From Paracoccaceae bacterium (lineage in GTDB: Bacteria > Pseudomonadota > Alphaproteobacteria > Rhodobacterales > Rhodobacteraceae): a stretch of 64,000 nt of DNA. Position 1 is the first letter of the stretch, and every line of letters begins with the position of its first letter. The position numbers and the translations under genes are program-made. This document shows, piece after piece, positions 34,336 to 43,914 of the stretch. The stretch is from contig WKFI01000012.1 of assembly GCA_014872875.1 (NCBI GenBank), positions 372,001 through 436,000 of the forward strand. Direction: 5' to 3'. The notes under the pieces are model-generated. The model ran no database searches. It worked only from the letters and a program-made list of their open reading frames with translations, and was not told the origin of the DNA.

Positions 34336-34992
34336 ATGGAAAAACGTCGCGCAGATATCATCGCAGAGCAGCTTGAAGAGCGGATATTTGATGGAACTTT
34401 CGCGGATGGAGATCGCCTTGACGAAGTCAGCCTTTCTGAACAATTCGGCGTTTCCAGAACCCCGTTGAGAGAGGCACTACAAAGACTTGCACGCTCGGGA
34501 TTGGTGGAATTGATTCCACGGCGCGGAGCCTTTGTTCGTCAACCAGGTCCAGTTGAGCTTATGGAAATGTTTGAAGTCATGGCAGAAGTTGAGGCCGTGT
34601 GCGGACGTCTTGCCGCAAAGCGCATTTCTGACCAAGCTCTGGCGGATTTGCATGATGCAAATGACAAGTGCCAGGCAGCCGTTGAGGCACAAGACCCCGA
34701 TTCCTATTACACCGAAAACGAGCGTTTCCACAAAATCATCTATCGGGAATCGGGCAATGGGTTCCTCGAAACCGAGACCGAAATGCTCCACCGGCGTCTA
34801 CAGCCATTCCGCCGCCAACAGCTGAGACTGCGAGGTCGCATGGCACAATCCATGGAGGAGCATGAAGCTATCCTCGAGGCCCTCGAGCGGGGAGATTCCG
34901 ATGGTGCGGCCAACGCCCTACGCGGCCATGTGGCGATTCAAGGGGAGAAATTCCACAGTCTGATGGCAACCCTCAAGAACGCTGCTGAATAA
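34336..34992 (+). CDS. matR: GntR family (FCD) regulator of the malonate cluster
   Basis: 218 residues. N-terminal winged HTH (IIAEQLEERIFDGTFADGDRLDEVSLSEQFGVSRTPLREALQRLARSGLVELIPRRGAFV) and a C-terminal FCD ligand domain with the helical metal-binding residues D..H...H (RFHKIIYRESGN, MEEHEAILEALERGD, ALRGHVAIQG). Divergent from the malonate TRAP operon, like MatR or GtrA of rhizobia. Ligand probably malonate. The symbol is by position and family, not proof. Confidence 0.85.
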   Translation: MEKRRADIIAEQLEERIFDGTFADGDRLDEVSLSEQFGVSRTPLREALQRLARSGLVELIPRRGAFVRQPGPVELMEMFEVMAEVEAVCGRLAAKRISDQALADLHDANDKCQAAVEAQDPDSYYTENERFHKIIYRESGNGFLETETEMLHRRLQPFRRQQLRLRGRMAQSMEEHEAILEALERGDSDGAANALRGHVAIQGEKFHSLMATLKNAAE

Positions 34993-35531
34993 GAGCCTGG
35001 TCGCCCCCTAGATCATCATGATCTTGTCGATCAATGGCCCTCTAACAAGACCGATCATCCTCTACAGGTCTCGCCTGAAACGAACGACGGCTTCCCACAC
35101 AGCATTGCGGCGCGGCATTCATTCCCTAGGGTTTGTGTTGGCTTGAGGGACGTGGGTTCACTTCAGGAAAAGACAAACAGGTTTGTTTGAGAGATCGGGG
35201 TTTCGCAAAACTCGCGGACGAAAGGCTGAAGTTCATTCTGGAGAGGAAAACTTTGGAGAAACCGGGGGCCCCAGACGGCCTCTGATCTCTGCTATGCGTT
35301 CACTTAATCAACTTGGTTGTTCACTATGGATCCTCAGGTAACCGCATATACCTCAGGAAGCACAGCTAACGGTCAAGTTGAATAGCACAAGGCGCCTGAC
35401 ATTCACTCAAAGTCAGACGCCACCGCCCCTTGGGAGCGATGGCAAACTTTTAATGGCCAGGATTGCAATCTGAACCGGTCAAATTACAAACTGATAGGAG
35501 CTTTCACAGCCCCAGTCTCAGAGCCAGCCTC
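34993..35531. other. 539-base gap without a recognised gene
   Basis: Between the convergent matR and nrdJ genes. Contains a GATCAT-C-ATGATC palindrome at 35011-35023 and a GGCGCCTGAC / GTCAGACGCC hairpin at 35391-35421 that may end nrdJ transcripts, though without a T run. Direct copies of CCTCAGG lie near 35333 and 35351. No credible open frame. Confidence 0.5.
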
Positions 35532-37814
35532 TCACCCGCATTTGGAGTAGCCGCAACTGCGACACGTCATGCAGCCCTCCACCATCTGCATGTCGTATTG
35601 ACCACAGCTGGGGCAGGCTTTGCCACGGGGTTGGTCCAGGTTGACCACGTCAGCCTTGGGGTCGGTTTTCAATCCCATGCCTTCGCCTTCCAAAAAGCCG
35701 ATCTTGACCATATGCGTTTCGATCACGCCTCCGATCGCGGCCAGGATTGATGGAATGTACTTGCCCTGCACCCAGGCTCCGCCACGAGGGTCGAACACGG
35801 CTTTAAGCTCTTCGACGACAAAGGACACATCGCCCCCGCGCCGGAATACGGCCGAGATCATCCGGGTCAGCGCCAGCGTCCAGGCGTAATGTTCCATGTT
35901 CTTGGAGTTGATGAACACCTCGAACGGGCGGCGGTGGCCGTTGATGATGATGTCGTTGATGGTCAGATAGATCGCGTGCTCGCTGTCGGGCCATTTCAGC
36001 TTGTAGGTATGGCCTTCCAGTGATTGCGGGCGGTCCAACGGTTCCGACATGTAGATCACGTCGCCGCCATCCACCTCGTGCGGAGCAGCCGCGTTTTCGC
36101 CCGGCGCGGCTTCTGCGCTTTCGGACACCGAAAGGACCGAGCCTGTCACATCATTGGGGCGATAAGTGGTGCACCCTTTGCAGCCCTGATCCCAGGCCTG
36201 CATGTAGACGTCCTTGAAGTCATCAAAACTGATGTCTTCGGGACAGTTGATGGTCTTCGAGATCGAGCTGTCGATCCATTTCTGTGCCGCGGATTGCATT
36301 TTCACGTGGTCCGCCGGGGCCAGTGTCTGCGCGTTGACGAAATAGTCAGGCAGCTCGGCATCGCCAAACTTGTCGCGCCACATCTGCACCGCGTAATCCA
36401 CCACTTCCTCTTCTGTGCGCGATCCGTCCTTCTGCAGCACCTTGCGAGTGTAGGCGTAAGCAAAGACCGGCTCGATCCCCGAAGATACATTGCCCGCATA
36501 CAGACTGATGGTGCCGGTGGGCGCGATAGAAGTGAGCAGCGCGTTGCGGATACCATGTTCGCGGATCGCGTCACGCACGTCTTCGTCCATGGCTTGCATG
36601 GTGCCCGAGTTCAGATAGGGCTCGGCGTCGAACAAGGGGAATGCGCCTTTTTCGCGCGCCAAATCGACCGACGCCAGATACGCGGCGCGGGCGATCGCTT
36701 TCAACCAGTCTTCTGTCTGACGCGCCGCCTCGTCCGAACCATAGCGCAGCCCCAGCATAAGCAGAGCGTCGGCCAGACCGGTCACCCCCAACCCGATCCG
36801 GCGCTTGGCCTGAGCCTCTTTTGCCTGCTCGGGCAGCGGGAATTTCGAGGCATCCACCACGTTGTCCATCATTCGGACGGCGGTTGCGACCAGTTCCTGC
36901 ATCGCTTCCTGGTTCAGAGCCGCATCTTTCTCAAACGGGTTCGACACCAGCCGCGCCAGATTGATCGATCCCAGCAGGCAGGCTCCATATGGTGGCAGGG
37001 GCTGTTCCCCGCAGGGATTGGTGGCGGCGATTGTCTCGCAATAGCTGAGGTTGTTGGCGCTGTTGATCCGGTCGATGAAAATCACACCCGGCTCGGCATA
37101 ATCATAGGTGGCCTGCATGATCTTGTTCCACAGATCCCGCGCCTGCACGGTGTGATATACTTTGTCGCCGAAGGTCAGTTCCCAAGGGCCATCTGCCTTG
37201 ACCGCCTCCATGAACGCATCGGTTACCAGCACCGACATATTGAACATGCGCAGCCGGGCCGGATCGGATTTGGCGGTGATAAAGTGTTCGATGTCCGGGT
37301 GATCACAACGCATGGTCGCCATCATCGCGCCCCGGCGCGAGCCTGCGGACATGATCGTGCGACACATGGCGTCCCAGACGTCCATGAAGCTGAGCGGGCC
37401 GGATGCATCCGCCGCCACGCCCTTCACATCCGCGCCGCGCGGGCGAATGGTTGAGAAGTCATAGCCGATGCCCCCGCCCTGCTGCATGGTCAGCGCTGCT
37501 TCCTTCAGCATATCGAATATTCCGGCCATGCTGTCGGGCACGGTGCCCATGACGAAGCAGTTGAACAGGGTTACCTGGCGCGCGGTGCCGGCGCCTGCGG
37601 TGATGCGGCCCGCGGGCAGATATTTAAAGTCTTCCAAGGCCGCATAGAACTTGTCTTCCCAGGCCTTCGGATCTGCTTCAACCCGTGCCAGATCCCGCGC
37701 AATACGGCGCCAGCTGTCCTCTACCGTGACATCAATGGGGGTACCTTCGGCATCTTTGAAACGGTATTTCATGTCCCAGATCTGTTCTGCAATCGGGGCG
37801 GCGAAGCGGCTCAT
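35532..37814 (-). CDS. nrdJ: adenosylcobalamin-dependent (class II) ribonucleotide reductase
   Basis: 760 residues from the ATG at 37814 (AGGAAGG upstream). Reduces ribonucleotides to deoxyribonucleotides using adenosylcobalamin to start the thiyl radical. Visible: FNCFVMGTVPDSMAGIFDMLKEAA, QQGGGIGYDFSTIRP, the active-site ATNPCGEQPLPPYGACLLGSINLA (N-C-E), LTSIAPTGTISL, and a C-terminal redox CxxC zinc-ribbon tail ACPSCGQYDMQMVEGCMTCRSCG. No ATP-cone domain at the N-terminus. Divergent from the DUF1489 gene; candidate NrdR boxes and a DnaA box lie in between. Shows the host needs or makes B12. Confidence 0.96.
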   Translation of the reverse strand: MSRFAAPIAEQIWDMKYRFKDAEGTPIDVTVEDSWRRIARDLARVEADPKAWEDKFYAALEDFKYLPAGRITAGAGTARQVTLFNCFVMGTVPDSMAGIFDMLKEAALTMQQGGGIGYDFSTIRPRGADVKGVAADASGPLSFMDVWDAMCRTIMSAGSRRGAMMATMRCDHPDIEHFITAKSDPARLRMFNMSVLVTDAFMEAVKADGPWELTFGDKVYHTVQARDLWNKIMQATYDYAEPGVIFIDRINSANNLSYCETIAATNPCGEQPLPPYGACLLGSINLARLVSNPFEKDAALNQEAMQELVATAVRMMDNVVDASKFPLPEQAKEAQAKRRIGLGVTGLADALLMLGLRYGSDEAARQTEDWLKAIARAAYLASVDLAREKGAFPLFDAEPYLNSGTMQAMDEDVRDAIREHGIRNALLTSIAPTGTISLYAGNVSSGIEPVFAYAYTRKVLQKDGSRTEEEVVDYAVQMWRDKFGDAELPDYFVNAQTLAPADHVKMQSAAQKWIDSSISKTINCPEDISFDDFKDVYMQAWDQGCKGCTTYRPNDVTGSVLSVSESAEAAPGENAAAPHEVDGGDVIYMSEPLDRPQSLEGHTYKLKWPDSEHAIYLTINDIIINGHRRPFEVFINSKNMEHYAWTLALTRMISAVFRRGGDVSFVVEELKAVFDPRGGAWVQGKYIPSILAAIGGVIETHMVKIGFLEGEGMGLKTDPKADVVNLDQPRGKACPSCGQYDMQMVEGCMTCRSCGYSKCG

Positions 37815-37916
37815 GTGGCGAATCCTTCCTGGGTGGCTAGGCAGTGTCGATACGACGAACATCCGGGCATCCTCAACTCGGAATTCACGAGATAGCGAGG
37901 ATTTCTCTACGGGCAA

Positions 37917-37963
37917 ACACAATACCTTGAAGCTGGCGGTCCGTAAACTACAATATGATGGTG
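37917..37963. promoter_or_regulatory. candidate NrdR box pair upstream of nrdJ
   Basis: Two degenerate 16-base sites, 37917-37932 (ACACAATACCTTGAAG) and 37948-37963 (CTACAATATGATGGTG), start to start 31 bases, the three-turn spacing typical of NrdR tandem boxes. They match the ACACwATATATwGTGT consensus at about 11 and 9 positions. About 100 bases before the nrdJ ATG. Confidence 0.4.
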
Positions 37964-37990
37964 GAACTTGGGACGACTCTGGGGATGACC

Positions 37991-37999
37991 TGTGGATAA
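37991..37999 (-). promoter_or_regulatory. perfect DnaA box (TTATCCACA on minus strand)
   Basis: TGTGGATAA on the plus strand, in the nrdJ/DUF1489 divergent promoter; it contains the GTG start of the DUF1489 gene. A single 9-mer can be chance, but E. coli nrdAB is also DnaA-controlled. Confidence 0.5.
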
Positions 38000-38423
38000 A
38001 CACATCAACCTGATCAAACTGTCAGTCGGATCGGAAAGCGTCGGTACACTGGCGGAATGGCAGGAGATGCGCAGGACCCAGATGCCCGATGGTTTGCCCC
38101 GCCACGTCACCCGCATGTGGCCCAAGCGCGAAGCCGAGATCCTGAAAGGCGGATCGATCTATTGGGTCATCAAGGGACTGGTTCAGTGCAGGCAGAAGAT
38201 TCTGCGCCTGGACGAGGTCATAGGCGAGGACGGTATCCGCCGCTGCGCCATCGTGCTGGACCCCGAGTTGCACCGCACCCAGACGGCGCAGAAACGACCT
38301 TTTCAAGGCTGGCGCTACCTCAAACCCGAAGACACACCTCCAGACCTGCCCAAGGGGCGAGCCAGCGAAGAGCCCCTGCCGCCCGAGCTGAACCGTGCGC
38401 TCGCCGAAATTGGTGTTCTTTGA
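37992..38423 (+). CDS. DUF1489 family protein
   Basis: 143 residues. Recognised by HINLIKLSVGSESVGTLAEWQ at the start, HVTRMWPKREAEILKGGSIYWVIKGLVQCRQKILRLDEV, and the C-terminal RPFQGWRYLKPEDTPPDL, all typical of DUF1489 in Alphaproteobacteria. Function unknown. Starts at a GTG that is part of a DnaA box. Its position divergent from nrdJ makes a link to replication or repair possible but unproven. Confidence 0.88.
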   Translation: MDKHINLIKLSVGSESVGTLAEWQEMRRTQMPDGLPRHVTRMWPKREAEILKGGSIYWVIKGLVQCRQKILRLDEVIGEDGIRRCAIVLDPELHRTQTAQKRPFQGWRYLKPEDTPPDLPKGRASEEPLPPELNRALAEIGVL

Positions 38424-38491
38424 TCGGCGCGCCTGCCGGGTTTTGACGGGACGTTGCAGGAGACTTCACCCGGTTCTTGCCGATCCGCCTG

Positions 38492-39601
38492 TCAACAAGC
38501 CTTCAGGCTGTTATCGAGCGCCGCCCAAAGTTCTTCCACGGGTTCACACCCGACCGAAAGCCGGACAAAACCCGGCGCTACGTCATCGCCCCAACGCGCA
38601 CGGCGCTCTGCCGAGCTGTGGACGCCACCAAAGGACGTGGCCGGACGCAATAATGGGCAGCCGTTGATGAAGGCCTCGGCCTTCTCCTCGCTCCCCAAAG
38701 TCAGCGAGACAAGGAACCCGAACCGGTGGGTCTGTTGGCACGCCAGCGGGTGTGACGGATCACCTGCCAACCCCGGATAGCGCACCAGCTCCACACCCGG
38801 ATGGTCAGCGAGCCGCTGGGCAATCACACCTGCCGAACTACACATACGGTCAAAGCGCACGTCCAGTGTTTCCAACCCGCGATGTAGCAGCCATGCCGCG
38901 TGCGGGCCCGGGATGGAGCCCGAAAAGCTTCGCCATTCCTTGACCGCGTCAAACAAATGAGCGTTGCGCGTGGCCACGTGGCCCATCAACGCGTCCGAAT
39001 GCCCGCCCATGCATTTGGTATCCGAGGACACCACCATATCGATGCCCAGATCCAACGGCCGTTGCCCCAAGGGCGTCAGCGTGGTGTTGTCTGCTATGCT
39101 GATCCCGCCCGCGGCACGAACCTCCTTCGCGACCGCGGCCAGATCCACCATATCCAACTTAGGGTTGGATGGGGTTTCCACGAACACCACGTCAAACCCG
39201 TCAAAGCCCCCTTCGCGGAAGCTGTCCGTCGGACGCTCGACCACCTCGACCCCCAGTTGGGCCAGGAAACGGGCAGACAGGCGACGGGTCACATAGTAGC
39301 CATCAGACGGGATCAAAAGACGCGCCCCAGCCTTGAGAGTTGCGAACAAAGCGGCCGAGATCGCCGCCATTCCTGACGGAAAGCTCAGGCAGGGCGCTTG
39401 TTCCAGATGTGTCAGAACATGTTCCAGATGCTCCCAGGTCGGGTTGTCCACGCGCCCATAGGAGGCCTCGCCCTGCCACTGTCCTGGCAGGTGGAACATC
39501 GAACTCATCGTCAGCGGCAAAGCGACCGGATCGCCCTTGTCCAAGGCGTTACCGCGCAGGTGCAGCAGCTCTCCGGTACGAGGCAGATCGGATGCGGTCA
39601 T
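38492..39601 (-). CDS. trans-sulfuration (Cys/Met metabolism) PLP-dependent enzyme
   Basis: 369 residues. PLP fold-type I of the cystathionine beta/gamma-lyase and gamma-synthase family: YGRVDNPTWEHLEHVLTHLE, CLSFPSGMAAISAALFATL, VVFVETPSNPKLDMVDL, the cofactor lysine in VVSSDTKCMGGHSDALMG and the C-terminal FVRLSVGCEPVEELWAALD. Exact reaction (lyase or synthase) cannot be set from sequence alone. Divergent from the DUF3604 gene. Confidence 0.88.
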   Translation of the reverse strand: MTASDLPRTGELLHLRGNALDKGDPVALPLTMSSMFHLPGQWQGEASYGRVDNPTWEHLEHVLTHLEQAPCLSFPSGMAAISAALFATLKAGARLLIPSDGYYVTRRLSARFLAQLGVEVVERPTDSFREGGFDGFDVVFVETPSNPKLDMVDLAAVAKEVRAAGGISIADNTTLTPLGQRPLDLGIDMVVSSDTKCMGGHSDALMGHVATRNAHLFDAVKEWRSFSGSIPGPHAAWLLHRGLETLDVRFDRMCSSAGVIAQRLADHPGVELVRYPGLAGDPSHPLACQQTHRFGFLVSLTLGSEEKAEAFINGCPLLRPATSFGGVHSSAERRARWGDDVAPGFVRLSVGCEPVEELWAALDNSLKAC

Positions 39602-39966
39602 GGGCCGTCCCTTCCTTGATAAGTCACGATGTGGTCGCCGAGGCGAGCCGCCCCGTTGTTCCGCGCCGTCACGCAGAGGTCAAGGGGAGGGGTTTTGATC
39701 CGTACAATTTCAACGTGATATCCATCACGTTAATTGAATTCTTCCGCAACACTGCTACGCTAGGATTATGGCGGAGTGAAATCGCCTGAATATTGACGAC
39801 CCAACACTATTGACGCCCGGGCGTTCAACGACTCGGGCAAGATCATCTGGCCAGCACCTGTCCATTGTCCACAACGGGGCTTCCAGGTCAGACAAGAAGA
39901 CACAAAAGAAATCCGCCGCAGGCATTACACCTGACGGACGGATCATTAGAACCGGGGAGAATGTAC
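39602..39966. promoter_or_regulatory. 365-base divergent promoter region
   Basis: Lies between the PLP-enzyme and DUF3604 genes. It contains a 20-base palindrome at 39712-39731 (arms AACGTGAT / ATCACGTT, four-base centre) followed by AT-rich DNA (TTAATTGAATTC), which looks like an operator beside a promoter. Confidence 0.5.
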
Positions 39967-41928
39967 ATGTCCAGAAGACCGAATTCGTCCGTGCTGAGCC
40001 TGATGTTGGGAAGCGCGGTGTCCGCTTTGTCAATCGCCTTTGCCGCCGGATCAACCGTGGCCCAGGTGGTGCCCAGCGAAGAAGCCGCCGAAGGCACCTT
40101 CCCGGACAAACCGTTTTCGCCCTATGCCAACCGCACCTTCCCCGAACGTCCGCTGTGGGGTGATACGCACCTGCACACAGGGCTGTCGCTGGACGCCGGC
40201 GCCTTTGGCAACACGCTCCTGCCGGACGACGCCTGGCGCTTTGCCAAGGGAGAGCAGGTTGTTTCCTCGACCGGTCAACCGGTTCGCCTGGCCCGTCCGT
40301 TGGACTGGATGGTTCTCACCGATCACACCGACCTGATGGGCTTTGCACCTGATCTTCAAGCAGGCAAACCTGGCATCCTCGCCGATCCCAAAGGGCTGGA
40401 ATGGTACACCGGCTACAAAGCCGGCGGACAGGAAGCGGGCATAGCTGCGTTCGACATCATCACCAATTTCTCGCAGATGACCCTTCCCGAGCTTCTTTTG
40501 AATTCCTACAGCCCAGGCGCCGACGCTTTCGCCTTTACCTGGGAACATATCGTGCAGGCGGCCGAGCATCACAATGACCCGGGGGAGTTCACAGCCTTTA
40601 TCGGGTTCGAATGGACCAGCGTGCCCAAAGGTTTCAACCTGCATCGAAATGTCATGCTGCGCGACGGCGCCATGCGCGCCTTGCAGGTCGTGCCCCCGGT
40701 CACTCAGCCACCCTTTGGCGACACTGACCCGAAAGCACTGTATCAATGGCTTGAAGACTATCAGGAAAAAACCGGCGGCCGTGCCGTGGCCTTTGCCCAT
40801 AACGGCAATCTTTCAAACGGCTGGATGTTCCCCACAGATGACACCTATCACGGTGGCAAGGTCGATCAGGAATATGTTGACGCACGCGCCAAATGGGAAC
40901 CGCACTACGAAGTCACCCAGATCAAAGGTGATGGCGAAGCCCACCCGGTGCTCAGCCCCGGTGACGAGTTTGCCGACTACGAAAACTGGGATATCGGCAA
41001 CCTGGACCTGACCGAACTGAAGACCGAAGACATGCTGGCTGGCGAATACGCGCGCGAGGCGCTGAAGCGCGGTCTGATGCTGGAAGAAAAGTTCGGCGTG
41101 AACCCCTACAAGTTCGGCATGGGCGGGGCCACCGACAGTCACACGGCGCTCGCTACCGCTGATGAAGACAACTTTTTCTCCAAATCGGTGAGTGTCGAAC
41201 CGTCCCCCACCCGGATCGAACATCCCTTCATCAAAAGTGAATTGGGTGAAATCCCCGGTGATATCATCGTTGCTTCGGGATACACGGCCGTCTGGGCCAC
41301 CGAAAACACCCGCTCGGCCATCTTCGACGCCTTCAAGCGGCGCGAGACCTATGCCACCACCGGCCCGCGCATCGGGCTGCGGTTCTTTGGCGGCTGGGAG
41401 TTTAACGACAACGACCTGAAATCCCGGCTGATTGCCGATACGGGCTATACCAAGGGCGTCCCGATGGGCTCGGACATGCGCCCGCGCGAGGGGGATGGCG
41501 CACCGACCTTCCTGATCGCAGCGCTGCGCGATCCGATCGGGGCAAATCTGGACCGGGTTCAGGTGATCAAAGGCTGGTTGGACTCCGACGGGGAACTGAA
41601 CGAAAAGGTCTATGACGTGGCCTGGTCCGGGGACCGCGCCCCTGACGCCGACGGTAAATTGCCCGCCGTGGGCGATACCGTGGATCTTGAGACGGCAAGC
41701 TGGGCAAATACAATCGGCAGCTCGGAATTGGCTTCGGTCTGGACCGACCCGGATTTCGACCCGGCGGAACGGGCGTTCTACTATGTCCGCGTGCTTGAGA
41801 TCCCGACACCGCGTTGGATTGTCTATGACAAGGTCCGGTTCAACGTAGAACTGCCCGAAGACGCCGTCCTGACCCATCAGGAACGCGCCTATTCCTCACC
41901 GATCTGGTACACGCCAGCAGAAGAATGA
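39967..41928 (+). CDS. exported DUF3604 protein, PHP-like metallohydrolase fold
   Basis: 653 residues from the ATG at 39967, seven bases after GGGGAGA (the ATG at 39961 is too close). N-terminal signal peptide ending near AGSTVAQ. Metal-ligand motifs as in the PHP superfamily: [29 protein letters not shown] and [11 protein letters not shown]. The substrate is unknown; the export signal places it in the periplasm or outside. DUF3604 proteins are frequent in marine Rhodobacterales and SAR11. Has its own strong hairpin downstream. Confidence 0.88.
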   Translation: MSRRPNSSVLSLMLGSAVSALSIAFAAGSTVAQVVPSEEAAEGTFPDKPFSPYANRTFPERPLWGDTHLHTGLSLDAGAFGNTLLPDDAWRFAKGEQVVSSTGQPVRLARPLDWMVLTDHTDLMGFAPDLQAGKPGILADPKGLEWYTGYKAGGQEAGIAAFDIITNFSQMTLPELLLNSYSPGADAFAFTWEHIVQAAEHHNDPGEFTAFIGFEWTSVPKGFNLHRNVMLRDGAMRALQVVPPVTQPPFGDTDPKALYQWLEDYQEKTGGRAVAFAHNGNLSNGWMFPTDDTYHGGKVDQEYVDARAKWEPHYEVTQIKGDGEAHPVLSPGDEFADYENWDIGNLDLTELKTEDMLAGEYAREALKRGLMLEEKFGVNPYKFGMGGATDSHTALATADEDNFFSKSVSVEPSPTRIEHPFIKSELGEIPGDIIVASGYTAVWATENTRSAIFDAFKRRETYATTGPRIGLRFFGGWEFNDNDLKSRLIADTGYTKGVPMGSDMRPREGDGAPTFLIAALRDPIGANLDRVQVIKGWLDSDGELNEKVYDVAWSGDRAPDADGKLPAVGDTVDLETASWANTIGSSELASVWTDPDFDPAERAFYYVRVLEIPTPRWIVYDKVRFNVELPEDAVLTHQERAYSSPIWYTPAEE

Positions 41929-41952
41929 AATCGGGCTTGACCCGTGTGACCG

Positions 41953-41980
41953 CGCCAAGCCGCCTCCAAGCGGCTTGGCG
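41953..41980 (+). terminator. hairpin after the DUF3604 gene
   Basis: Perfect arms CGCCAAGCCGC / GCGGCTTGGCG with a six-base loop, no T run. Confidence 0.55.
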
Positions 41981-42136
41981 TATTGCGTCCGTAGGCGCCT
42001 AGCAAAGGGTTTCGAAACTCCGGGTTGCCAAATACAAGACAATCGAACTTGGCAAGCCAAATCAAAGAGCTCCGACACAGTTTTACGGAACTCGTGATTA
42101 GATCCGATGCAAGGGTGCCGCCTTGAAACCGATTGC

Positions 42137-42826
42137 TTAGCGCAGCAAATCCAACAGCGCGGTCAACGCTTCCTTGTCGCCCGGCTCATGCCGCGCCACC
42201 CGGCTGCGCCACAGTGTGGCCTGGGATTTCAGCACCGGCCCGTCCGACAGGATTTTCAGGTGGTTGGCGCGCAGAGTTTCCCCGGTCGAAGTGATGTCCG
42301 CCACCATTTCGGCGGTTTCATTCTTGACAGTGCCTTCGGTCGCACCTTGGCTGTCCACCAGTTGATAATCCGCAACGCCTGCGTCGGTCAGGTATTCCCG
42401 CACCAAGCGGTGATATTTGGTCGCGATCCGCATCCGGAACCCGTGATGTTGCCGGAACGCTGCCGCTGCCGCGTCCAGATCATCCAGATTGTCCACGTCG
42501 ATCCAGAACTGCGGCACCGCCAGGATCAGATCGGCGTGGCCAAAGCCCAGCGGCGCGATTTCTTCGACCTGCTGTTCCCAGCGCGGTAGTTTTTCCTGCA
42601 CCAGATCGGTGCCGGTGACGCCCAGGTGAATACGCCCGGCAGCCAGTTCGCGCGGGATTTCCCCCGCCGAGAGCAGCACCAGATCAACGCCGTCCACCCC
42701 ATCGACGCGGCCCGCATACTCCCGGTCCGAACCTGTCCGCGACAGGGTCACACCGCGCTTGGCAAACCAGTCGAAGGTTTTCTCCATCAGCCGCCCCTTG
42801 GACGGCACACCCAGCTTGACGCTCAT
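42137..42826 (-). CDS. hisG: ATP phosphoribosyltransferase, short form
   Basis: 229 residues, HisG_S type, first step of histidine synthesis: ATP plus PRPP to phosphoribosyl-ATP. KLGVPSKGRLMEKTFDWFAKRG at the start, VTGTDLVQEKL, and the PRPP region EYLTDAGVADYQLVDSQGATEGTVKNETAEMVADITSTGETLRAN. It lacks the regulatory domain and needs HisZ, encoded directly upstream with a four-base overlap. Last gene of hisS-hisZ-hisG. Confidence 0.96.
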   Translation of the reverse strand: MSVKLGVPSKGRLMEKTFDWFAKRGVTLSRTGSDREYAGRVDGVDGVDLVLLSAGEIPRELAAGRIHLGVTGTDLVQEKLPRWEQQVEEIAPLGFGHADLILAVPQFWIDVDNLDDLDAAAAAFRQHHGFRMRIATKYHRLVREYLTDAGVADYQLVDSQGATEGTVKNETAEMVADITSTGETLRANHLKILSDGPVLKSQATLWRSRVARHEPGDKEALTALLDLLR

Positions 42827-43911
42827 GACCGATCTCCTTCCAGCGACAGGATCAGATCGGGGCGGATCACCCCGCCGACGGCCGGGATTTCACCGCCCTG
42901 CCCCAGCATCCGGGTCAGCGCGTCGTACCGCCCGCCGCTGGCGATGGGCGGCAGATCGGGGCGGCTTTCCGCATAGAAGCCAAAGACAAACCCGTCATAA
43001 TACTCCATCGACGTGCGGCCATACGAGGCTTCGAAATCCAGGTTCTCCACATCCACGCCGCGTGCCTTCATAGCGGCGGTGCGTTCATCCAACCGGTTCA
43101 ACGCAGGCAGGATCGCCGGCAGATCCACCGCGATGTCGCGAAGCTGTTCAATGGCATACGGGACGGTTTCACGGACCGCCATCAGCGCCTCCAGCGCCAA
43201 GATTTCGTTTTCGGCAATTGGCCCGGCGGCCGCATCGGCGCGCAAGACCTCGATCCGGTCACGGATCTCGGCCGCGCTGCGCTTGCCGATTTCGGTCGCA
43301 GAGCCAACAAGATCGCCCTCCGAAGACAACAGCTTGGCGCGGCTTTCAGGGACCGCGGTGCGTCCGGCATACCGATCAAGCAGCGCCCGGAACCGGCGCG
43401 GTCGCCAGATATGGCGCATCAGGGCTGCCTTGCGTTTCTCGGTAGTTTTCAACCCCTGAACCGCCGCCATCAGGATCCCGATATCACCGGTCGCCGCCCG
43501 CAGGGACAGCCCACGCAGCTGCAAGGCAAACAGCGAAAACACCTCGGCATCCGCCGCCGCAGGGTCTTCGCGGTCAAAGACCTCGTACCCGACCTGAACA
43601 TATTCGTTGGATCGGTCAGGATCTTGTTCCTGACGCCGGAACACCTCACCCGAATAGGTATAGCGCGCCGATTCTGCGCCCTCTTTCATGTGCATCTGCA
43701 CCACCGGCACAGTGAAGTCCGGGCGCAGCATCTGTTCGCCGCGCAACGCGTCGCTGGTCACATAGGCCCGCGCACGGATGTCTTCGCCATAGAGGTCCAG
43801 CAGGGTGCCCGCCGGTTGCAGCAATGGCGGATCCACCACCTGAGCACCCGCCGCTTCGAACCGGACACTCAGCTGAGCTGCCCGAGCCGCAATCTGGGAA
43901 CGATCAGACAT
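42823..43911 (-). CDS. hisZ: ATP phosphoribosyltransferase regulatory subunit
   Basis: 362 residues, a class II aminoacyl-tRNA synthetase paralogue without tRNA-binding domain. RPDFTVPVVQMHMKEGAESARYTYSGEVFRRQEQD is motif 2, and ASYGRTSMEYYDGFVFGFYAESRPDLPPIASGGRYDALT is motif 3 and the HisS-like region. Forms the octamer with the short HisG and gives feedback inhibition by histidine. Three bases after hisS, overlapping hisG. The order hisS-hisZ-hisG is a frequent alphaproteobacterial arrangement. Confidence 0.95.
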   Translation of the reverse strand: MSDRSQIAARAAQLSVRFEAAGAQVVDPPLLQPAGTLLDLYGEDIRARAYVTSDALRGEQMLRPDFTVPVVQMHMKEGAESARYTYSGEVFRRQEQDPDRSNEYVQVGYEVFDREDPAAADAEVFSLFALQLRGLSLRAATGDIGILMAAVQGLKTTEKRKAALMRHIWRPRRFRALLDRYAGRTAVPESRAKLLSSEGDLVGSATEIGKRSAAEIRDRIEVLRADAAAGPIAENEILALEALMAVRETVPYAIEQLRDIAVDLPAILPALNRLDERTAAMKARGVDVENLDFEASYGRTSMEYYDGFVFGFYAESRPDLPPIASGGRYDALTRMLGQGGEIPAVGGVIRPDLILSLEGDRS

Positions 43912-43914
43912 GGG

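Noticed and set aside
35011-35023. GATCAT-C-ATGATC palindrome as an operator
   Set aside because: Short, in a convergent intergenic region with no promoter to regulate.
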